From the NCBI GenBank assembly GCA_029204225.1, contig CM055096.1, positions 71,397,349 to 71,451,348 of the forward strand: 54,000 nt of DNA, written 5' to 3'. The translations under genes were made by a program, and so were the position numbers. This document shows, in pieces, positions 1 through 12,576 of the stretch (its first letter is position 1; every line of letters begins with the position of its first letter). This stretch comes from Diphasiastrum complanatum (Eukaryota > Streptophyta > Lycopodiopsida > Lycopodiales > Lycopodiaceae). The notes beneath the pieces were generated by a model, which made no database searches, had not been told where the DNA came from, and was given only the letters and a program-made list of their open reading frames with translations.

Positions 1-48
1 ATCTTTCATTTCTATTCACTCTTCTCCACTCTTTTCTCAATATCTCCA

Positions 49-228
<180 letters not shown>

Positions 229-316
229 CTTTCACTCTCCAATTTCCAATCTCTCTTTCTCTCTCAGACACTCTTTCATATCTCCTTTTCATTTTTCACA
301 CATTTAAAAGTTTGCT

Positions 317-434
<118 letters not shown>

Positions 435-501
435 TTTTATTTTTCACATTTGATATCTTTCCAAGTTCTTTTCACAACTTCATATCTTTCTCTCAATAGT
501 C

Positions 502-1557
502 ATGTCTACTAGCGGTAGCGGAGCATCAAGGAGGAGGCCAAGATCCTCTTCTGGTGGAAGAGGACAAGCCTCTAAATCGGATTCTGATCGAGTGCGAGAT
601 TTTTATACTATGCTATCTCCCAAGGAAAGACAAAGGATGAAAGCCCTTTGTCTTTCCGAAGGAGAATCCGATCAACAAGATCGTGGATTCGTTTCAACGG
701 AGATGCCGTCGGAAGAATCCACGAATATTTTCTATGACCTTGATGAGGGCGGTTCCATCATCATGGACATTAGGGGTAAGGTCGTCATCAATAGATTGCA
801 CGATCTTACTGATCTTAAATACTTTGGTCACGATTTGTTTAACCCTTGGGAGCAACAAGACCAAGGGGAAAAAGACAAGATACTTGATATATTGTACCGT
901 GAGTTTTCACAACCAAATCGATCTAATGACAAATGGGCAAAGACGAGTATGTGTACGCATATTCGTCATAAGCGCCAATCATTAAGACGATTATGTAGTA
1001 AAGGCAAGAAGAGGCCGAGATGGGCATCTAAAAAAGATTGGAGAAAAGTTGTTTATGAATCCAAGCATCCTAATCCCGAGCGCTTTAAGCAACAAAGAGA
1101 GGCAACAAAATCAAGGCTTAATATGTTAGGCCAATCTCACCTTGGATCGGGCTACTATCCATGCCCAATTTGTAAGCAATTTTCTTTTAGCTAATTGCAT
1201 TTCATATGTTTATTGTTTACCAATAATTTTTTGCTTTTTTCTAATCATCGATTTGTGTTGATGTAGGTTGAAGATTATGGATGTAAGTGTACAGATGCCG
1301 AGTACAATATTGGATATTGCCAAGGCTATAGTGCCTTGGTTGATCATCTTGCGGCACAAGGCGTACAATATCCAAGGGTAAATTTTTGTTACATAATTTG
1401 TGTTTCTTATATTTTTGATACACAATTTGTATTTCATTTCATTTTTATGACATGTGTTTGGCTAATAATCATTAATTTATTTTGTGAATGTGTATGTAGA
1501 GGGCATCCGCTTCCTTTGTGGAAGAAAGTACGAGAGGAAACCAAGGAGAAAAAGGGA

Positions 1558-1565
<8 letters not shown>
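502..1565 (+). pseudogene. Transposase_24-like (Ptta/En/Spm, CACTA accessory) gene, probably decayed
   Basis: Three exons are read by eye: 502-1171, 1267-1377 and 1500-1565. The first encodes a Ser/Arg-rich N-terminus (residues 1-30), an acidic middle and a basic core containing TSMCTHIRHKRQSLRR and RPRWASKKDWRKV. This is followed by ERFKQQREATKSRLNMLGQS, which fits the Transposase_24 pattern in which a run of Arg/Lys/Asn precedes a short Ser-His-Gly-Ser segment. Exon 2 gives a YNIGYCQGYSALVDHL block and exon 3 a short hydrophilic tail. A paralogue with the same exon plan and the same blocks lies on the minus strand at 5,325-6,122, which supports the exon model. The exon 1 to exon 2 join is out of phase by one base compared with the paralogue, so I call it a pseudogene. 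In CACTA elements such proteins are accessory factors encoded beside the main transposase. Confidence is good for the family and moderate for the exon borders. Confidence 0.7.
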
Positions 1566-1989
<424 letters not shown>

Positions 1990-2099
1990 CCCAAAGCTTT
2001 TCTTTCAAAAGCTTCTCTTCAGAAATTGATTTGCAAATATAGTCGAGGCCCCTACTTTTTCCATTTCACGGATTTTTTTTTGTTAAATTTTTTTGGAGT

Positions 2100-2555
2100 G
2101 GAAGTGCCACACCCAAAAAAAAAATTTCTTCAGAAAACTTGCCACAGTGTGGCAAAATTGAGCTTACTGGAAAAATTTGCCAAGCGTGACAAACTTTAAA
2201 TATTTTTTTTTTAGCATTTTGCCACGCGTGGCAAAATTTAGCATTCTAGAAAAAATTGCCATGCGTGGCAAAATTCCAGAATTATAAGCATGGCAGTGCC
2301 ACGCATGGCACTACCACGCATAACAGTACCACACAGATTTAAAATTTGAATTTCTTTTAGCCCCCCCCCCAAAAAAAAATTTGTCCGAAGGAAGCGCCGG
2401 TGACGGAAAACTTTGACGGCGTGGCGGTGCCATGCGTGGTAGTGCCACACGTTCATTGCCACGCGATTGCCATGGACATTGCCATGCGAGGGCCATCGGG
2501 TCAAATCTGGTCCCCGTCTTATGTGCGTGGCAATGGGCCTATATTTATAGTTGTG
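2100..2555. repeat. Subterminal array of TGCCACGCGTGGCA-type palindromes, left copy
   Basis: About a dozen variants of the palindrome TGCCACGCGTGGCA (including TGCCATGCGTGGCA and TGCCACGCATGGCA) occur in some 430 bp, separated by AT-rich spacers. The same string of motifs and spacers appears in inverted orientation at 3,976-4,460, including an ATTTAAAATTTGAA spacer and a CCGxxGGAAG spacer. Dense short inverted motifs like this are typical of the subterminal transposase-binding regions of CACTA elements, and a Transposase_24-like gene lies just upstream. The inner edge carries TATTTATAGTTGTG (2,542-2,555), which in reverse complement resembles the start of the right array. Confidence 0.75.
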
Positions 2556-3975
2556 TGTGTGATTTTAGAATGCAACAATTTTGAGTTGATTTTACCATTT
2601 GCTGAAGGCCTTGGAATACACCTCGGAATAGACCATGAAATAATGAATCTAATATAGTCAGGGCCTTGGAACAGCCCTCGGAATACTGAAGCTAATGTGA
2701 GGTGTATACCGAGGCTCAGACGAATTCTTGCAAATTTTGAAAAGATTGACCATTGCCGCGACATTTTCGAAGAGGGCTATGTTGTTTTCCCAAAATGAAA
2801 CCCTCACAAATTTTTTCTTCAAAAGAGGTATCAGACAATCCAGCAACTAGATTACCTCTTTTAAGGATTTGCAATTTTTTGGCCATTTATGGCATATGCA
2901 GGGCTCACACAGCCTCCATTTTAAAAAAGAAAAGTAATGTAAATAAATAAAAGTCGAACACTACATAATGTTGCACTTGTAATGTGCCAAACGCCATTAG
3001 CTACAAATGCAAATATGCGTTGAAGCATTAAATAGAATCATCGGCCAATTTTGGCGTTGTTGTCGGAGAATGGTGGTGAGTGAAAAAAGTTGTCACTTTT
3101 GAGAATTCTTTACTAGTTTTGCTACTGTTTTTTGTTAATAAGTGTAATTTGTTTACGTGTGCCTTGCATTGTGTTTTTATTTGGTCAAGATCTAGCTTTT
3201 ATTGAATTTTTGAAAGGGGTGTGGTAGACAATCTTTCCTTTAGCAGACAAGTGTTTTACACTCTGTAGTGAGATTTCCCAGAAACACTTGACAACAGTCT
3301 AAAATACTCGTCCAATGAACAGCCTTTAGTTTTTTTGAAGAAAATTTTGTTAGATGGTTGAATGAGATATGACATTGTTTCGTACCCATTGTTACTTTTT
3401 TCGTAGGATAGTGAATGCAATATAGTGTAAAGATTTTTTCAATCAGTAAGATCCAAAATCATCTATTGATCTTTGGTTTGAAAGACAACACAATTTACAC
3501 CATTTGCAATTTAGAAAATCAACATCTACTTAATGAAAGAGATGCAAACTCAAAAAGATATTAATCAAACATCAAACTTATGATAATATGAAGTTTATGT
3601 CTGTACGATAATATGAAGTTTATGTCTGTACAATAACAACAAGCTACTATATTTCACACGTGTGGATCCAAATATAACAAAATATGAGCATTCTACACAC
3701 AAGATTGCAAGATATCATCAAGATAGTGCACCAATGGATAGATCAACCCAAGAGAACTTAAGCATGAAATGAGATGAGAGAGAGAAGAATCCTTTCTCCC
3801 ACGAGTTTACATCCTTTTATAACAGCTCCATGCATTATTAATGAGCTTGGTTTCCCTCCATAACAAAAACCCTACTATTAATGTAGACTAGATTCAATGT
3901 CTCCAACATTCAAGCATGTTTTGGTGGTACAAAAAAAAAAAATCATTTTCCATAGTACCTTTTGGTAGTATATGT
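2556..3975. other. Gene-free spacer between the two palindrome arrays
   Basis: No convincing coding frame is seen. It holds a 25-bp perfect tandem duplication (3,582-3,606 and 3,607-3,631, unit beginning GATAATATGAAG) and one copy of the palindrome CACACGTGTG (3,655-3,664). The bases TGT flank both the left (2,556-2,558) and right (3,973-3,975) edges, which could be a chance match or a 3-bp target-site duplication of the CACTA type. Confidence 0.5.
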
Positions 3976-4460
3976 CACAACAACAAATAACTCTTGTTTG
4001 CCACGCTCATAGCCACGCAAACAACACATGATGCATCGCGGACCAATTTGGTTTCGTGTGGCTATGGCATGGCAACAAGCATGGCAGTGCCACGCAAGTA
4101 CAAAATCCGGCACCACCGTTCTCTTCCGACGGCAGATATTTCAAAATTTAAATGCGTGGCACAGCCACGAGTGGCACAACCGTGCCAAGTCTATCGGAGA
4201 AATTGTTGGCGGATTAAATAGGCCATGGCACTACCACGCGTGGCAGTGCCATGCAAATTCCTAGAATTTTGCCACGCATGGCAATATTCCATGGACAACG
4301 ATTTTTTATTGCCCCTCGTGGCAAAAAAAAAAAATAGGACGTGTGGCAGTGCCACGCTTTTTCCTTTTTTTCTGCCAAAACCTCTATATCCCTGGAATAT
4401 TGCCACACGTGGCAAAAAAATAAATGGACATGGCATTGCCATGCAGTTTTTTTTTTTTGA
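3976..4460. repeat. Subterminal array of TGCCACGCGTGGCA-type palindromes, right (inverted) copy
   Basis: This mirrors the left array: the order of palindromes and of the intervening spacers matches the reverse complement of 2,100-2,555. It starts CACAACAACAAATAA, close to the reverse complement of the inner edge of the left array (CACAACTATAAATA). It lies on the 3' side of the minus-strand Transposase_24-like gene, as the left array lies 3' of the plus-strand one. The simplest reading is two related CACTA-type elements with their 3' ends facing each other. Confidence 0.7.
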
Positions 4461-5324
4461 AAAAAAAAAAGTCGTGGGAATAGACCCGCGCCCTTTTTTT
4501 TGGGAGAAAACGAGAGTGGAAGCTAAACATTTCTCATTTTTTGTTTAGAGAATGAGAGTGCAAGAGTTTTTGATGAGAAGATTGAGAGAGATGAAAGTGA
4601 AGAGATTGAATGTGAGAGTGAATGAGAGGAAGTGAAGAGTGAATGAGATTGAAAAATAGAAAGAAATAAAGATAGAAAGAGAGAGATTGATTAAAATGTG
4701 AGTTGATTTTTGCATAAATTGTATGTAAAAGAGTGTATGATATTGAATGTTACATTTGTATTTGTGATTACAATTTTCTTATGGATTGCAAATGTTTTAA
4801 AGTTATGTGCATTTAGGATTGTAATTCATAGATGTATTTAAGATTTAATTTTTGAAGCTAAATATATGCTGGATCTGTTAGATTTAGATTGATTACAAAA
4901 AACAGTTTGTAACCAATGTGCATATTGTAACTAATGTGAGTTGATGTTTTTTTAGATTGTATGATAGAGAATGTTACATTTATTTTTTTAATTTGTGATT
5001 AATACATAACTTAACTTACTAACTATTGCATGTTGGTGTTGATGTTGATAGGCCATCAAAAGAAGATCAATCACAAGTATCAACAATCATCAAGGGAGAC
5101 AATGAGGTATGTTTCAATATGCTCATAAATAAATTATTGCTTGTTTGATTTATTAATTGTTTGATATCAAAGACAATCATATACAAAATTGATACAAAGA
5201 CAATCATGTACAAAATCACAAAAAACTTTTATATTTATGATAAAGAAAGAGTACATAGATTCGAAAATGGGGTATCAAAAGCCCCAACTTATCTATCACA
5301 TTACATATTAAACTAAATAGATAC
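4461..5324. other. AT-rich interval without a supported gene
   Basis: The first 250 bp are purine-rich, with many GAGAGTGA and GAATGAGA words. The rest is AT-rich. A short stretch at about 5,051-5,106, bounded by GATAG and GAG-GTATG, could be a small exon, but nothing connects to it. I see no repeat boundary or promoter that I would defend. Confidence 0.4.
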
Positions 5325-6122
5325 TTAATTATCTTCAATGGAATTTGCATCTTCATCTTCCTCTTCCTCTTCCTCCCCTTGATCCAATGGAACGTTTTCA
5401 TCATCGGCCTCTCCGCTTGGTGCGCTTGATGTGGATCCTCTCTACAAAATTCAAAAAATACAAGCATTAGATTGAACATCTTTTAGATTTAGTGATTCTA
5501 AAGCACAAAAAACAATAAAAGACTAATTCTTACCAATGGCAATATCCCTTTTTCTTTCATGTGATCCACCAAAGCTGAGTAACTTTGCTGATATCCGATC
5601 TTGTATTTGACTTTTGTAAAAGGCCTTCCGAAATCATTAATCTAAAGTCACAAAACAAACATTGATTAGTTAATAAAACAATAACATAAAATAGAAACAA
5701 TCTAAATTTTCTTAAAATGAAATAAAAAGAAAATCACTTACAAATTTGGCTTGGATATTGGCTTTGCCCCCCGAACCAAAATGTGATTGCCCCAATAGGG
5801 CAATCCTTGACCGCGTAGCCTCCCTTTGTTGTGCAAACCGATCGGGATTGGGATCTTTTTATTCCACCTCAACTTTGTGCCAATCTTTTTTGGAAGCCCA
5901 ATTGGGCATCCGCTTTCCCGCTCTAATCATCCTCCTTTGGGCTTGTCGTTTGTGCCTAATATGAGTGCACATATTGGTTAAGGCCCAATTTCTATCAAAT
6001 TTTTCATCTTGATTGAATTCTTTATGCAACGTGGTGCTAGGGAGTATCATGATGTCCGTCTTGGTTGGAACATCACGACGAAGGACATATTGCGGAGACT
6101 GACTGGTAACAGTGGAAGACAT
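5325..6122 (-). pseudogene. Transposase_24-like gene, paralogue of the one at 502-1565
   Basis: The start is taken at the ATG whose complement ends at 6,122 (MSSTVTSQ). Three exons are visible: 6,122-5,742, 5,641-5,534 and 5,440-5,325. Exon 1 carries NWALTNMCTHIRHKRQAQRR and MPNWASKKDWHKVEVE, then a stop (TAA), then DRFAQQREATRSRIALLGQS, so the frame is broken inside the conserved core. Exon 2 gives YKIGYQQSYSALVDHM and exon 3 an acidic tail with about nine consecutive Glu/Asp. Both introns have GT-AG ends in the same positions as in the plus-strand paralogue. The upstream frame is open into the gypsy remnant (beyond 6,165), but that join is accidental. The role is presumed to be an accessory protein of a CACTA element, now inactive. 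Confidence 0.72.
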
Positions 6123-6164
6123 GGTGAAGAAAACAATCAAAACAAAACTAACAAGGTATTGGAT

Positions 6165-7735
6165 CATTCTGGTTGAACTGGCTGATCTGGTTGCCAAAAT
6201 TTGTGTAGTTGGCTGCCATTCACCGGAGTGTCGAATCTTTCTCCATCCAAATGTTCTAAAATGACCGCTCCATAGTTCAATATTTCTTTCACTCTATACA
6301 GTCCTTCACCTATGAACTTTAATTTGCCTATAATCAGTTTTGTCTTATACATTAGTGCTAGATCTCCTTCCTTCAGATCTTTTTTGTGTAATTGGTGATT
6401 GTGCCATGCCTTGCGACGTGGTTTCTTTGCTGCTAATGCATGAACTGCCATCAATATGGTCTCACAAAGTTTTGCAAAACCTCATGACGCATCTGGAAGG
6501 AATTTGCATCATCCAACCATTCTGTTGATGCTATGCGTAGAGATGGTATCAAAAATTCAATTGGCATAACTGCATCTTGTCCATAAACAAGCTGAAATGG
6601 CATTTGATTCATACTAGCTTTGTAAATAGTTGTGAATGCCCATAAAGCCGAATAAAGCTTATGTTCCCAATCAGAACGACTTGCTTCTACCGTTTTTGTC
6701 ATAATGTTGCAGAGAATGTTATTGGAAGATTCAGTTTGGCCATTACCCCTCGGATAATACATAGTACTAAACCGATGAATAATGAAAAAGTCTTCTAATA
6801 GACACTTTATCGTTTCCTTTACAAAATGTGATCCACGATCAAATGATCTCGATAGGACATCCAAATCTAGTAATAACGTTTTCATAGAGAAACTTGGCCA
6901 TTGATTTTGCATCTACAACTCGAACTTCTTTCGCTTCAACCCACTTGGTCATATAGTTAGTTGCAACAATGATATATCTGGCTTGAGATCCTCTTGCCGC
7001 TAGCTGAATAGGACCAACATAGTCGAGGCCCCATTTCTTAAACGATGCTTGCAATAAAACTGGATCTACTGGTTCATAAATCTGTTGAGTAGGACGACGT
7101 GCTCGTTGACAAACATCGCAATGATTGAATATAATTTTTTGTATTTTTGTGAAGTCTAGGCCACCAACAACCTGAATGTAAAAGTTTTTGAACAACGATA
7201 TCTATTGAAAATTGTCCTCCGCCCATACCATCATGAGAAAAGATGATAAGTTCAGGTACTTCATGTGGCAAAACACATCTTTGTAAAATATAATCCATTC
7301 CTTGACAATACAATCAACAATCAATTGGTAAGGTTGTGCCTTATGAATTAATTGTCTCTTCTGTACTTTTGTCAAGGAGTCATTGGATTGGCCAACCATA
7401 AGATATTCAACAATATCTGCTGCCCACTCAGGTATTGCTTCAACATAAAATAATGCAGCATCTGGTAGTATCATACACTTCAGTATTAACAAGCACTAAT
7501 TCTGAAACATGGTCGGCTTGATAATATTGTTTTCTCTTTCGAACCACAACACAAAAATCAAATTCGATCAATAGTAGTAACCATCTCCCAATACGCCTTG
7601 TGTTGCACGTCTTGTTCACTAAATAAAGTAACGGCTGATGATCAGTATAAAATGAAAAATGCGTTGCCAATATATAATGTTGAAACTTTTTAATTGAAAA
7701 AATCATGCCCAATGCTTCTCGTTTGTCGCTAGAAA
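6165..7735 (-). pseudogene. Ty3/gypsy pol remnant (RNase H to integrase C-terminus)
   Basis: Reading from 7,735 down, there is an RNase H segment with SFYTDHQPLLYLVNKT (about 7,650), then an H2C2 zinc-binding segment ending CDVCQRARRP (about 7,100). The integrase core follows with WGLDYVGPI, KWVEAKEV and STMYYPRGNGQTESSNNIL (about 6,760), and then a C-terminal domain with GEGLYRVKEILNYGAVILEH and a final LHKFW. The order RNase H then integrase is that of Ty3/gypsy, not copia. The reading frame shifts several times. Protease and reverse transcriptase are missing because the element is cut at 7,735, just before a copia half-element. No LTR of this element was found. It would have encoded polyprotein enzymes for replication and integration, and it is now dead. 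Confidence 0.88.
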
Positions 7736-7773
7736 AATGGCGAAGCGATGTTCAATTTTTACTAAATAAATGT

Positions 7774-10700
7774 CGCAAACTTTAGCAAAGGATCCTACAA
7801 TGACACTCAAAAAGGTAGTTGTCAAGATTCGAGAAGAAGTCAAAGCTCGAGAGCTCCTTGATCACAAGGATACTTCTGACCAAGCCCTCTACAACAACAA
7901 GGATAAAGCAAAGAAGCAATTCAAGCCTAAGAGGAAGTTAGATCAAAAGTAGGATCGAGACTAGCAAGCAGAAGGAGCCAGCAAAGGCAAGTGGAAGAAC
8001 AAAGGAAGGTCAAAACAATAGAGTGGAGACAAGAAGACATGCGTGAGATGCAAACCCGAAGGACATACTATCAATTCATGTTGGCTAAATTCAAAAATCA
8101 AGTGTATCCACTATCATAATAAGGGTCGTGCAGCCATGGACTGCTGTCAGAACCCAAGAGACAAATCAGCTCAAAGCATATAGGAGAACAACAATAGTCC
8201 ATCCTATGTCGAGGAGCCAGAGAGCTCAAAGATGGGCAAAGAAAGATTGAATCACAAAAATTTGACTGCCTACATATGTGCAGTATCAACACCTAACACA
8301 CAGGAGGTAATCCTTGATTTAGGAGCTACCTCGCACTTCATTACATCAAGATGGATCATGTCTGATTTTCAAAGTGCAGATCCATCAAGATTTATCATTC
8401 TTGGAGATGGATCAAAGCATCAAGTGAATGGTGTTGGTCCACTATGGATCCACAGTAATTGCAGAAATAGACAACTTGAAGATGTTCTGTTTTTGCCTAC
8501 ACTGTAAAGGGACTTGCTATTAGTGGCAAGAATAGTTGATGCAAGAATGCGTGTAACGTTCTCAAACGAAGCATGCAACATTGTTGATGCAAGCACCAGT
8601 ACACTGATCACTCAAGGTAGAAGAAAAGACAACCTATATCAATTGAAGGTACGCCTACCTGCAGATCAAGTGCGTCAGACTCATGATGATTTGCCAGATA
8701 CTCTATGGCACAGGAGACTATGCCATATAAATTCAATGGCACTGTATCAAGCAAGCCATCATGGAGCAATCACAGGGTGAGCATCTCGAATTCAACCAGT
8801 TCGACGACCTGTAATGCATGTCTGAAGGGTAAGATGTCACGCCCTCCATTTGTCAAGGTCTCCTACAGAATGACCCAGATTTTGGAGCTTGTACATTCAG
8901 ACATCTATGGACCTTTCAACGTGATCTCAGTAGGAGGCTGAAAGTATTATATAACCTTTATTGATAATTACAATAAGTTTGTCAGAGTCTACTTTATTCA
9001 CAATAAATCATAAGCATTTGACAAATTCATAGAGTATGTGAATTGGACAGAAAGATTCACAAGAAGCAAGGTGAAGCAGATCAAAACAAATCGAGGTTGA
9101 GAATACATCCCAAATCGATTCACTGACTTCTGCAATGATTGTGGAATCATTCACATAAGAATTGCATCTTACACACCATAGCACAACGGTGTTGCCAAAA
9201 GAAAGAACAAGACTCTAATTGAAGCTGTCAACTATATGGTGGCCTATTCAAAGGCTCCAAGAGTGCTGTGGGATGAAGCGGTAGCTATAGGTGCTTACAT
9301 TCAGAACAGGACAGGAAAATCCGGTGTTCGTCACATGACACCACACGAATTATGGTGGGGTTGAAAATCCAATCTGACTCACATTCGAATCTTTGGCTGT
9401 GTAGCTTATGCACATATTTCTGATAAGCTTCGAAAGAAGCTTGATGAGAAAGCATAACATGGATATCTTGTAGGATATGAAAATCATTTGTCATACTACA
9501 GAGTCTATATGTTAGAGACAAACACAGTGAAGACAGTCAGAGATGTCAAATTTGATGAGAGCAGAACAATGGCCAACGATGATCCTGTCAATTATGAAGT
9601 CCTTGGAAGACAGTACTATGGTCTACCAACTATGACAGAGGGAGCAGAGGATGAACACTTAGATGAAGGTGTTCGAGTTGCACCTCATTTGATTGACGAA
9701 TTAGACGAAGAAAGATTTGCAAGCTAGCCTACTGCTACAATACCTATAAACCAAAATGGTTCTGGATCGAGCAAAGCAGATAAAGACAAGAGCATTGCAG
9801 TTTTAGGAGGATCTCTTAGAAGATCGACAAGAGAACAAAGAGCGTCAACAAGATTCGTGACAGGTAGCTCAAGTTCTACATCAGAAGAGTTTTTTGGATT
9901 CAGTGGAGAACCACAAACATTCGAGAGGAAGTAATTGAATGTCCAGAGAAGGACAAATGGATCCAAGCCATGAATGAGGAGATGGAATCCATGAGAAAGA
10001 ATCAGGTATGGACATTGCAGCCATTACCAGATAAGCGAAAGACTGTAAAATGCAAATGGGTATACAAGCTGAAGTATGGACCGAATGGAGATATTTCTAA
10101 ATATAAAGCAAGACTTGTAGCGAAGGGGTTTTCTCAGAGATATGGTATTGACTATGCTGAGACCTTCTCTCTAAAACATTCGTCCCTACATTTATTGTTT
10201 GCATATGCAGCTGCTTATGATCTCAGGATTCACATCATGGACAAAAAGACAGCATTCTTACATGGCGCGCTAGATGAGGAAGTCTACATGGATCAACCTC
10301 CAGGCTACATTTCGAACTCACTTTCTACTTATGCATGCAGAATGCATAGGAGTATCTACGGTCTGAAGCAACCAATGTGACAATGGTATAAGAAGAAAGA
10401 TCGAGCCCTAAAATCCTTAGGATTCAAGCCACTAATGGCTGATTCCAATGTTTATGTAAGAATTACAGATGGGAAGATCATCATTGTAGTTGTATATGTG
10501 GACGACACTCTGATACTCTGCAGAAGTGAGGAGCTTATTGCTGATGTGAAGTATGACATCTTGAAACATTTCGAGATTGCATACCTGGGAGAAGCCAGAT
10601 GTTATCTTGGCTTATAGATTGACAGGGACTATGAGGGAGGTAAATTGTACCTTCATCAGTCCAGATATACCCAGAAAATCCTAGAAGATTTTGGGATGTT

Positions 10701-11481
10701 GAGTTGCAAAGGAGCAAATACTCTAATGCTTGCAAGAACAGTCCTGACGAATGAAGACTGTTTGAAGACTGAAGAAGAAAGAGAATTGATACAGCTTACA
10801 CTAGACAGGAAGCTGATCGGATAACTGATGTACCTTGCAAATAATACACATCCTGACATTGCTTATGTCACATTTAGGATGAGCCAATTCTGTACGAATC
10901 TAGGCTCAACTCATTGGAAGATTGCGAAACAAATTTTGAAATGCCTTCAATTAACGAAGGATTTTGGTTTGTGTTATTCTCGTCATGCAGGGTTCCAGAT
11001 GATGTCCTACAGTGATGCTAGTTGGGCATCTCTCAAGGATGACTACAAAACTGTCTCAGGAGGATGCACCATCACGTCAGGAGCAGCAATCCTTTGGGTC
11101 AGAAGAAGCAGACCATTGTGGCTCAATCATCCTACGAAGCAAAGTACATTGTAGCAACAAAGATGGCTAATAAAATCATTTGGCTCAAACAATTCCTTGA
11201 CAAACTGGACGAAACAAGGAATGAGCCTCTGATTTTGCAGATGGACAATACATCTACAATACATCTAACAAAGGATCATGTTTTTCACTCAAGAACGAAA
11301 TACATCGCAATCAAGTATCACTTGATATGGGATCTGATCGGGAAGAAGATGTTGTAGACAATTTTCATTGGAACAAAGGACATGGTGGCTAACAATTTCA
11401 CAAAGTCCTTAGACAAAGGTCTATTCGAGAAACAAATGAGCAGTCTTGGAGTCATCAAGCTACCATGCTTTGAGAGGGAGC
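7774..11481 (+). pseudogene. Copia A: 5'-truncated Ty1/copia gag-pol half-element
   Basis: Starts abruptly inside gag. In order it shows a zinc knuckle (CVRCKPEGHTINSCW, about 8,040), protease (VILDLGATSHFITS, D at about 8,320), pre-integrase (LWHRRLCHINS, about 8,705), integrase (LELVHSDIYGPFN), reverse transcriptase (NQVWTLQPLPDK, KARLVAKGFSQRYG, VVVYVDDTLILC at about 10,490) and RNase H ending near CFEREL. At least eight in-frame stops and several shifts are present, so it is not functional. It matches the minus-strand copia B nearly residue for residue, so both belong to one family. The missing N-terminal gag part matches a gag piece on the opposite strand that ends at about 11,957. Confidence 0.9.
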
Positions 11482-11712
11482 TGAAGAAACAAAACGTTCA
11501 TTTCCAAAGCTTTGCTAGCTTTCAGCCCTCGGTTTGACGAAAAGACACGAAGCAAAAATGTTTGCGAACATCTTGATGAAAAGACACGAACAGGAAATAT
11601 TCGCGAAAGAAAAATGTTTGTGATACAATAGGAGAAAGTCAGACGACGCGAAAGTTAAACAACTCGAAGCGACACGAAAGTTTTTGCGACAATTTTTCAC
11701 CCTTCACATAAG
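11482..11712 (+). repeat. Partial 3' LTR of copia A
   Basis: Begins TGAAGAAACA directly after the purine tract GAGAGGGAGC (11,472-11,481). It matches the reverse complement of the LTR fragment at 18,985-19,535 more closely than the two full copia B LTRs: both contain TTTCAGCCCTC and the repeated word AAAAGACACGAA. It stops at 11,712, where the match ends, so about four fifths of the LTR is lost. Confidence 0.78.
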
Positions 11713-11921
11713 GAGTGTCTATGGGAATCCGTAACTACAATCCATGCTTTGATTATAGTCACTCCACCTGCATCCATTAGGGTCCTTTTTGGACTCAAAA
11801 AGGGCCTCTTCCTTGCTAAAACAAGTTTGTTAATCATAAGTAGTTTAGTACTAATCAATCCTATGTGGCACTTTTACCTTGGCTTACTACATAGGGTGAG
11901 AAAGAATTAAGAAATAACACT
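11713..11921. other. Non-copia sequence, no gene seen
   Basis: About 200 bp that match neither the neighbouring LTR nor gag. I see no coding potential. It lies outside the CACTA terminus at 11,922 and may be older flanking DNA. Confidence 0.4.
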
Positions 11922-11956
11922 ACTACAAAAAATGTTTATAGCGACGAAATAGTAGC
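11922..11956 (+). mobile_element. CACTA-type transposon terminus
   Basis: The sequence CACTACTACAAAAAATG followed by TTTATAGCGACG is a textbook end of a plant CACTA (En/Spm) element, read inward to the right. Only about 35 bp survive before copia gag begins. A weakly matching inverted partner (TACTACAAAAAATGT in reverse complement) is seen near 19,772-19,786. A CACTA coding remnant on the minus strand lies at 19,540-20,060, with its 3' end pointing towards this terminus. Confidence 0.65.
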
Positions 11957-12462
11957 GTTCTGGTTGTTTGGAAGGATCTTGGTAAGGCTCTCAACAGATA
12001 AGTAAGCTGCTTCTCTGCTGATATTGCATTTTTTGCTCCAAAATTGTGTAGTGAAAGGAATAGATCCTTCATCTTCCTAATGAAGGAAGTGAGGTCTTTG
12101 CCATCCCAGTGCAGGTTTGTCAACTGATCTTCGAGCATCCTTATTTGACTGCATTATTTTGTCTGAAATCTTGTGAGTAGAGTGTCCCACATCTCCTTTG
12201 CGTTAGAGAGTGTAGCCAGGTCAAGTGTGAGACTATCCTCAATGGATGATGATAAAAAGACTACTGCCTTGTCATTCTTCTCCCTCCAATCGCGTAGCTC
12301 CTTGCCTGTTGTTGTAGGCATCTCCTCAATGTCATCAACCCAGGGGAATAATCCTTCTCCCTTTAGTATCAGCGAGGTCCTAACCTTCCATGATAGGAAG
12401 TTAGATCTTGATGAATCCAGAACTATACAGATCTTGGATTGTATGCTGCTGATTGAAGCCAT
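11957..12462 (-). pseudogene. Copia gag N-terminal fragment (partial element after LTR3)
   Basis: Starts with MASISSIQSKI at 12,462. It carries the copia gag (UBN2-like) pattern: FLSWKVRTSLILKGEG, then SLTLDLATLSNAKEMWDTLL, then after a frame change QLTNLHWDGKDLTSFI and LLRALPRSFQTT. It breaks off at about 11,957 after codons corresponding to PEQ-N of the full copy at 17,600. It follows an LTR and a primer binding site directly, so it is the start of a second internal region. The rest of gag is absent on this strand; the missing part begins on the plus strand at 7,774. Confidence 0.85.
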
Positions 12463-12561
12463 TGCTCCTAAATTTGTGTTCTCACTTGCTAATGGTTGCT
12501 TGTTTGAATGCTTAGCCCCTTGGATCTGATAGCTTTTCGGCTATGTCAGACTTTGACAAGG

Positions 12562-12576
12562 TGGCTTAGATACCAT
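12562..12576 (-). other. Copia primer binding site (tRNA-Met type), after LTR3
   Basis: Read on the minus strand it is TGGTATCTAAGCCAC, one or two changes from the usual TGGTATCAGAGC that pairs with initiator tRNA-Met. It abuts the end of the LTR at 12,577. Confidence 0.75.

Noticed and set aside
2130-4450. CRISPR-like pattern of repeats with spacers
   Set aside because: Repeats vary in sequence and spacing, are palindromic and mirrored, and the context is plant transposons. The TTGCATGTCA array at 41.4 kb is rejected as CRISPR for the same kind of reason.
5859-6454. Fusion of gypsy integrase and Transposase_24-like protein
   Set aside because: The frames merely run together at the junction of two decayed elements; no sign of a real fusion gene.
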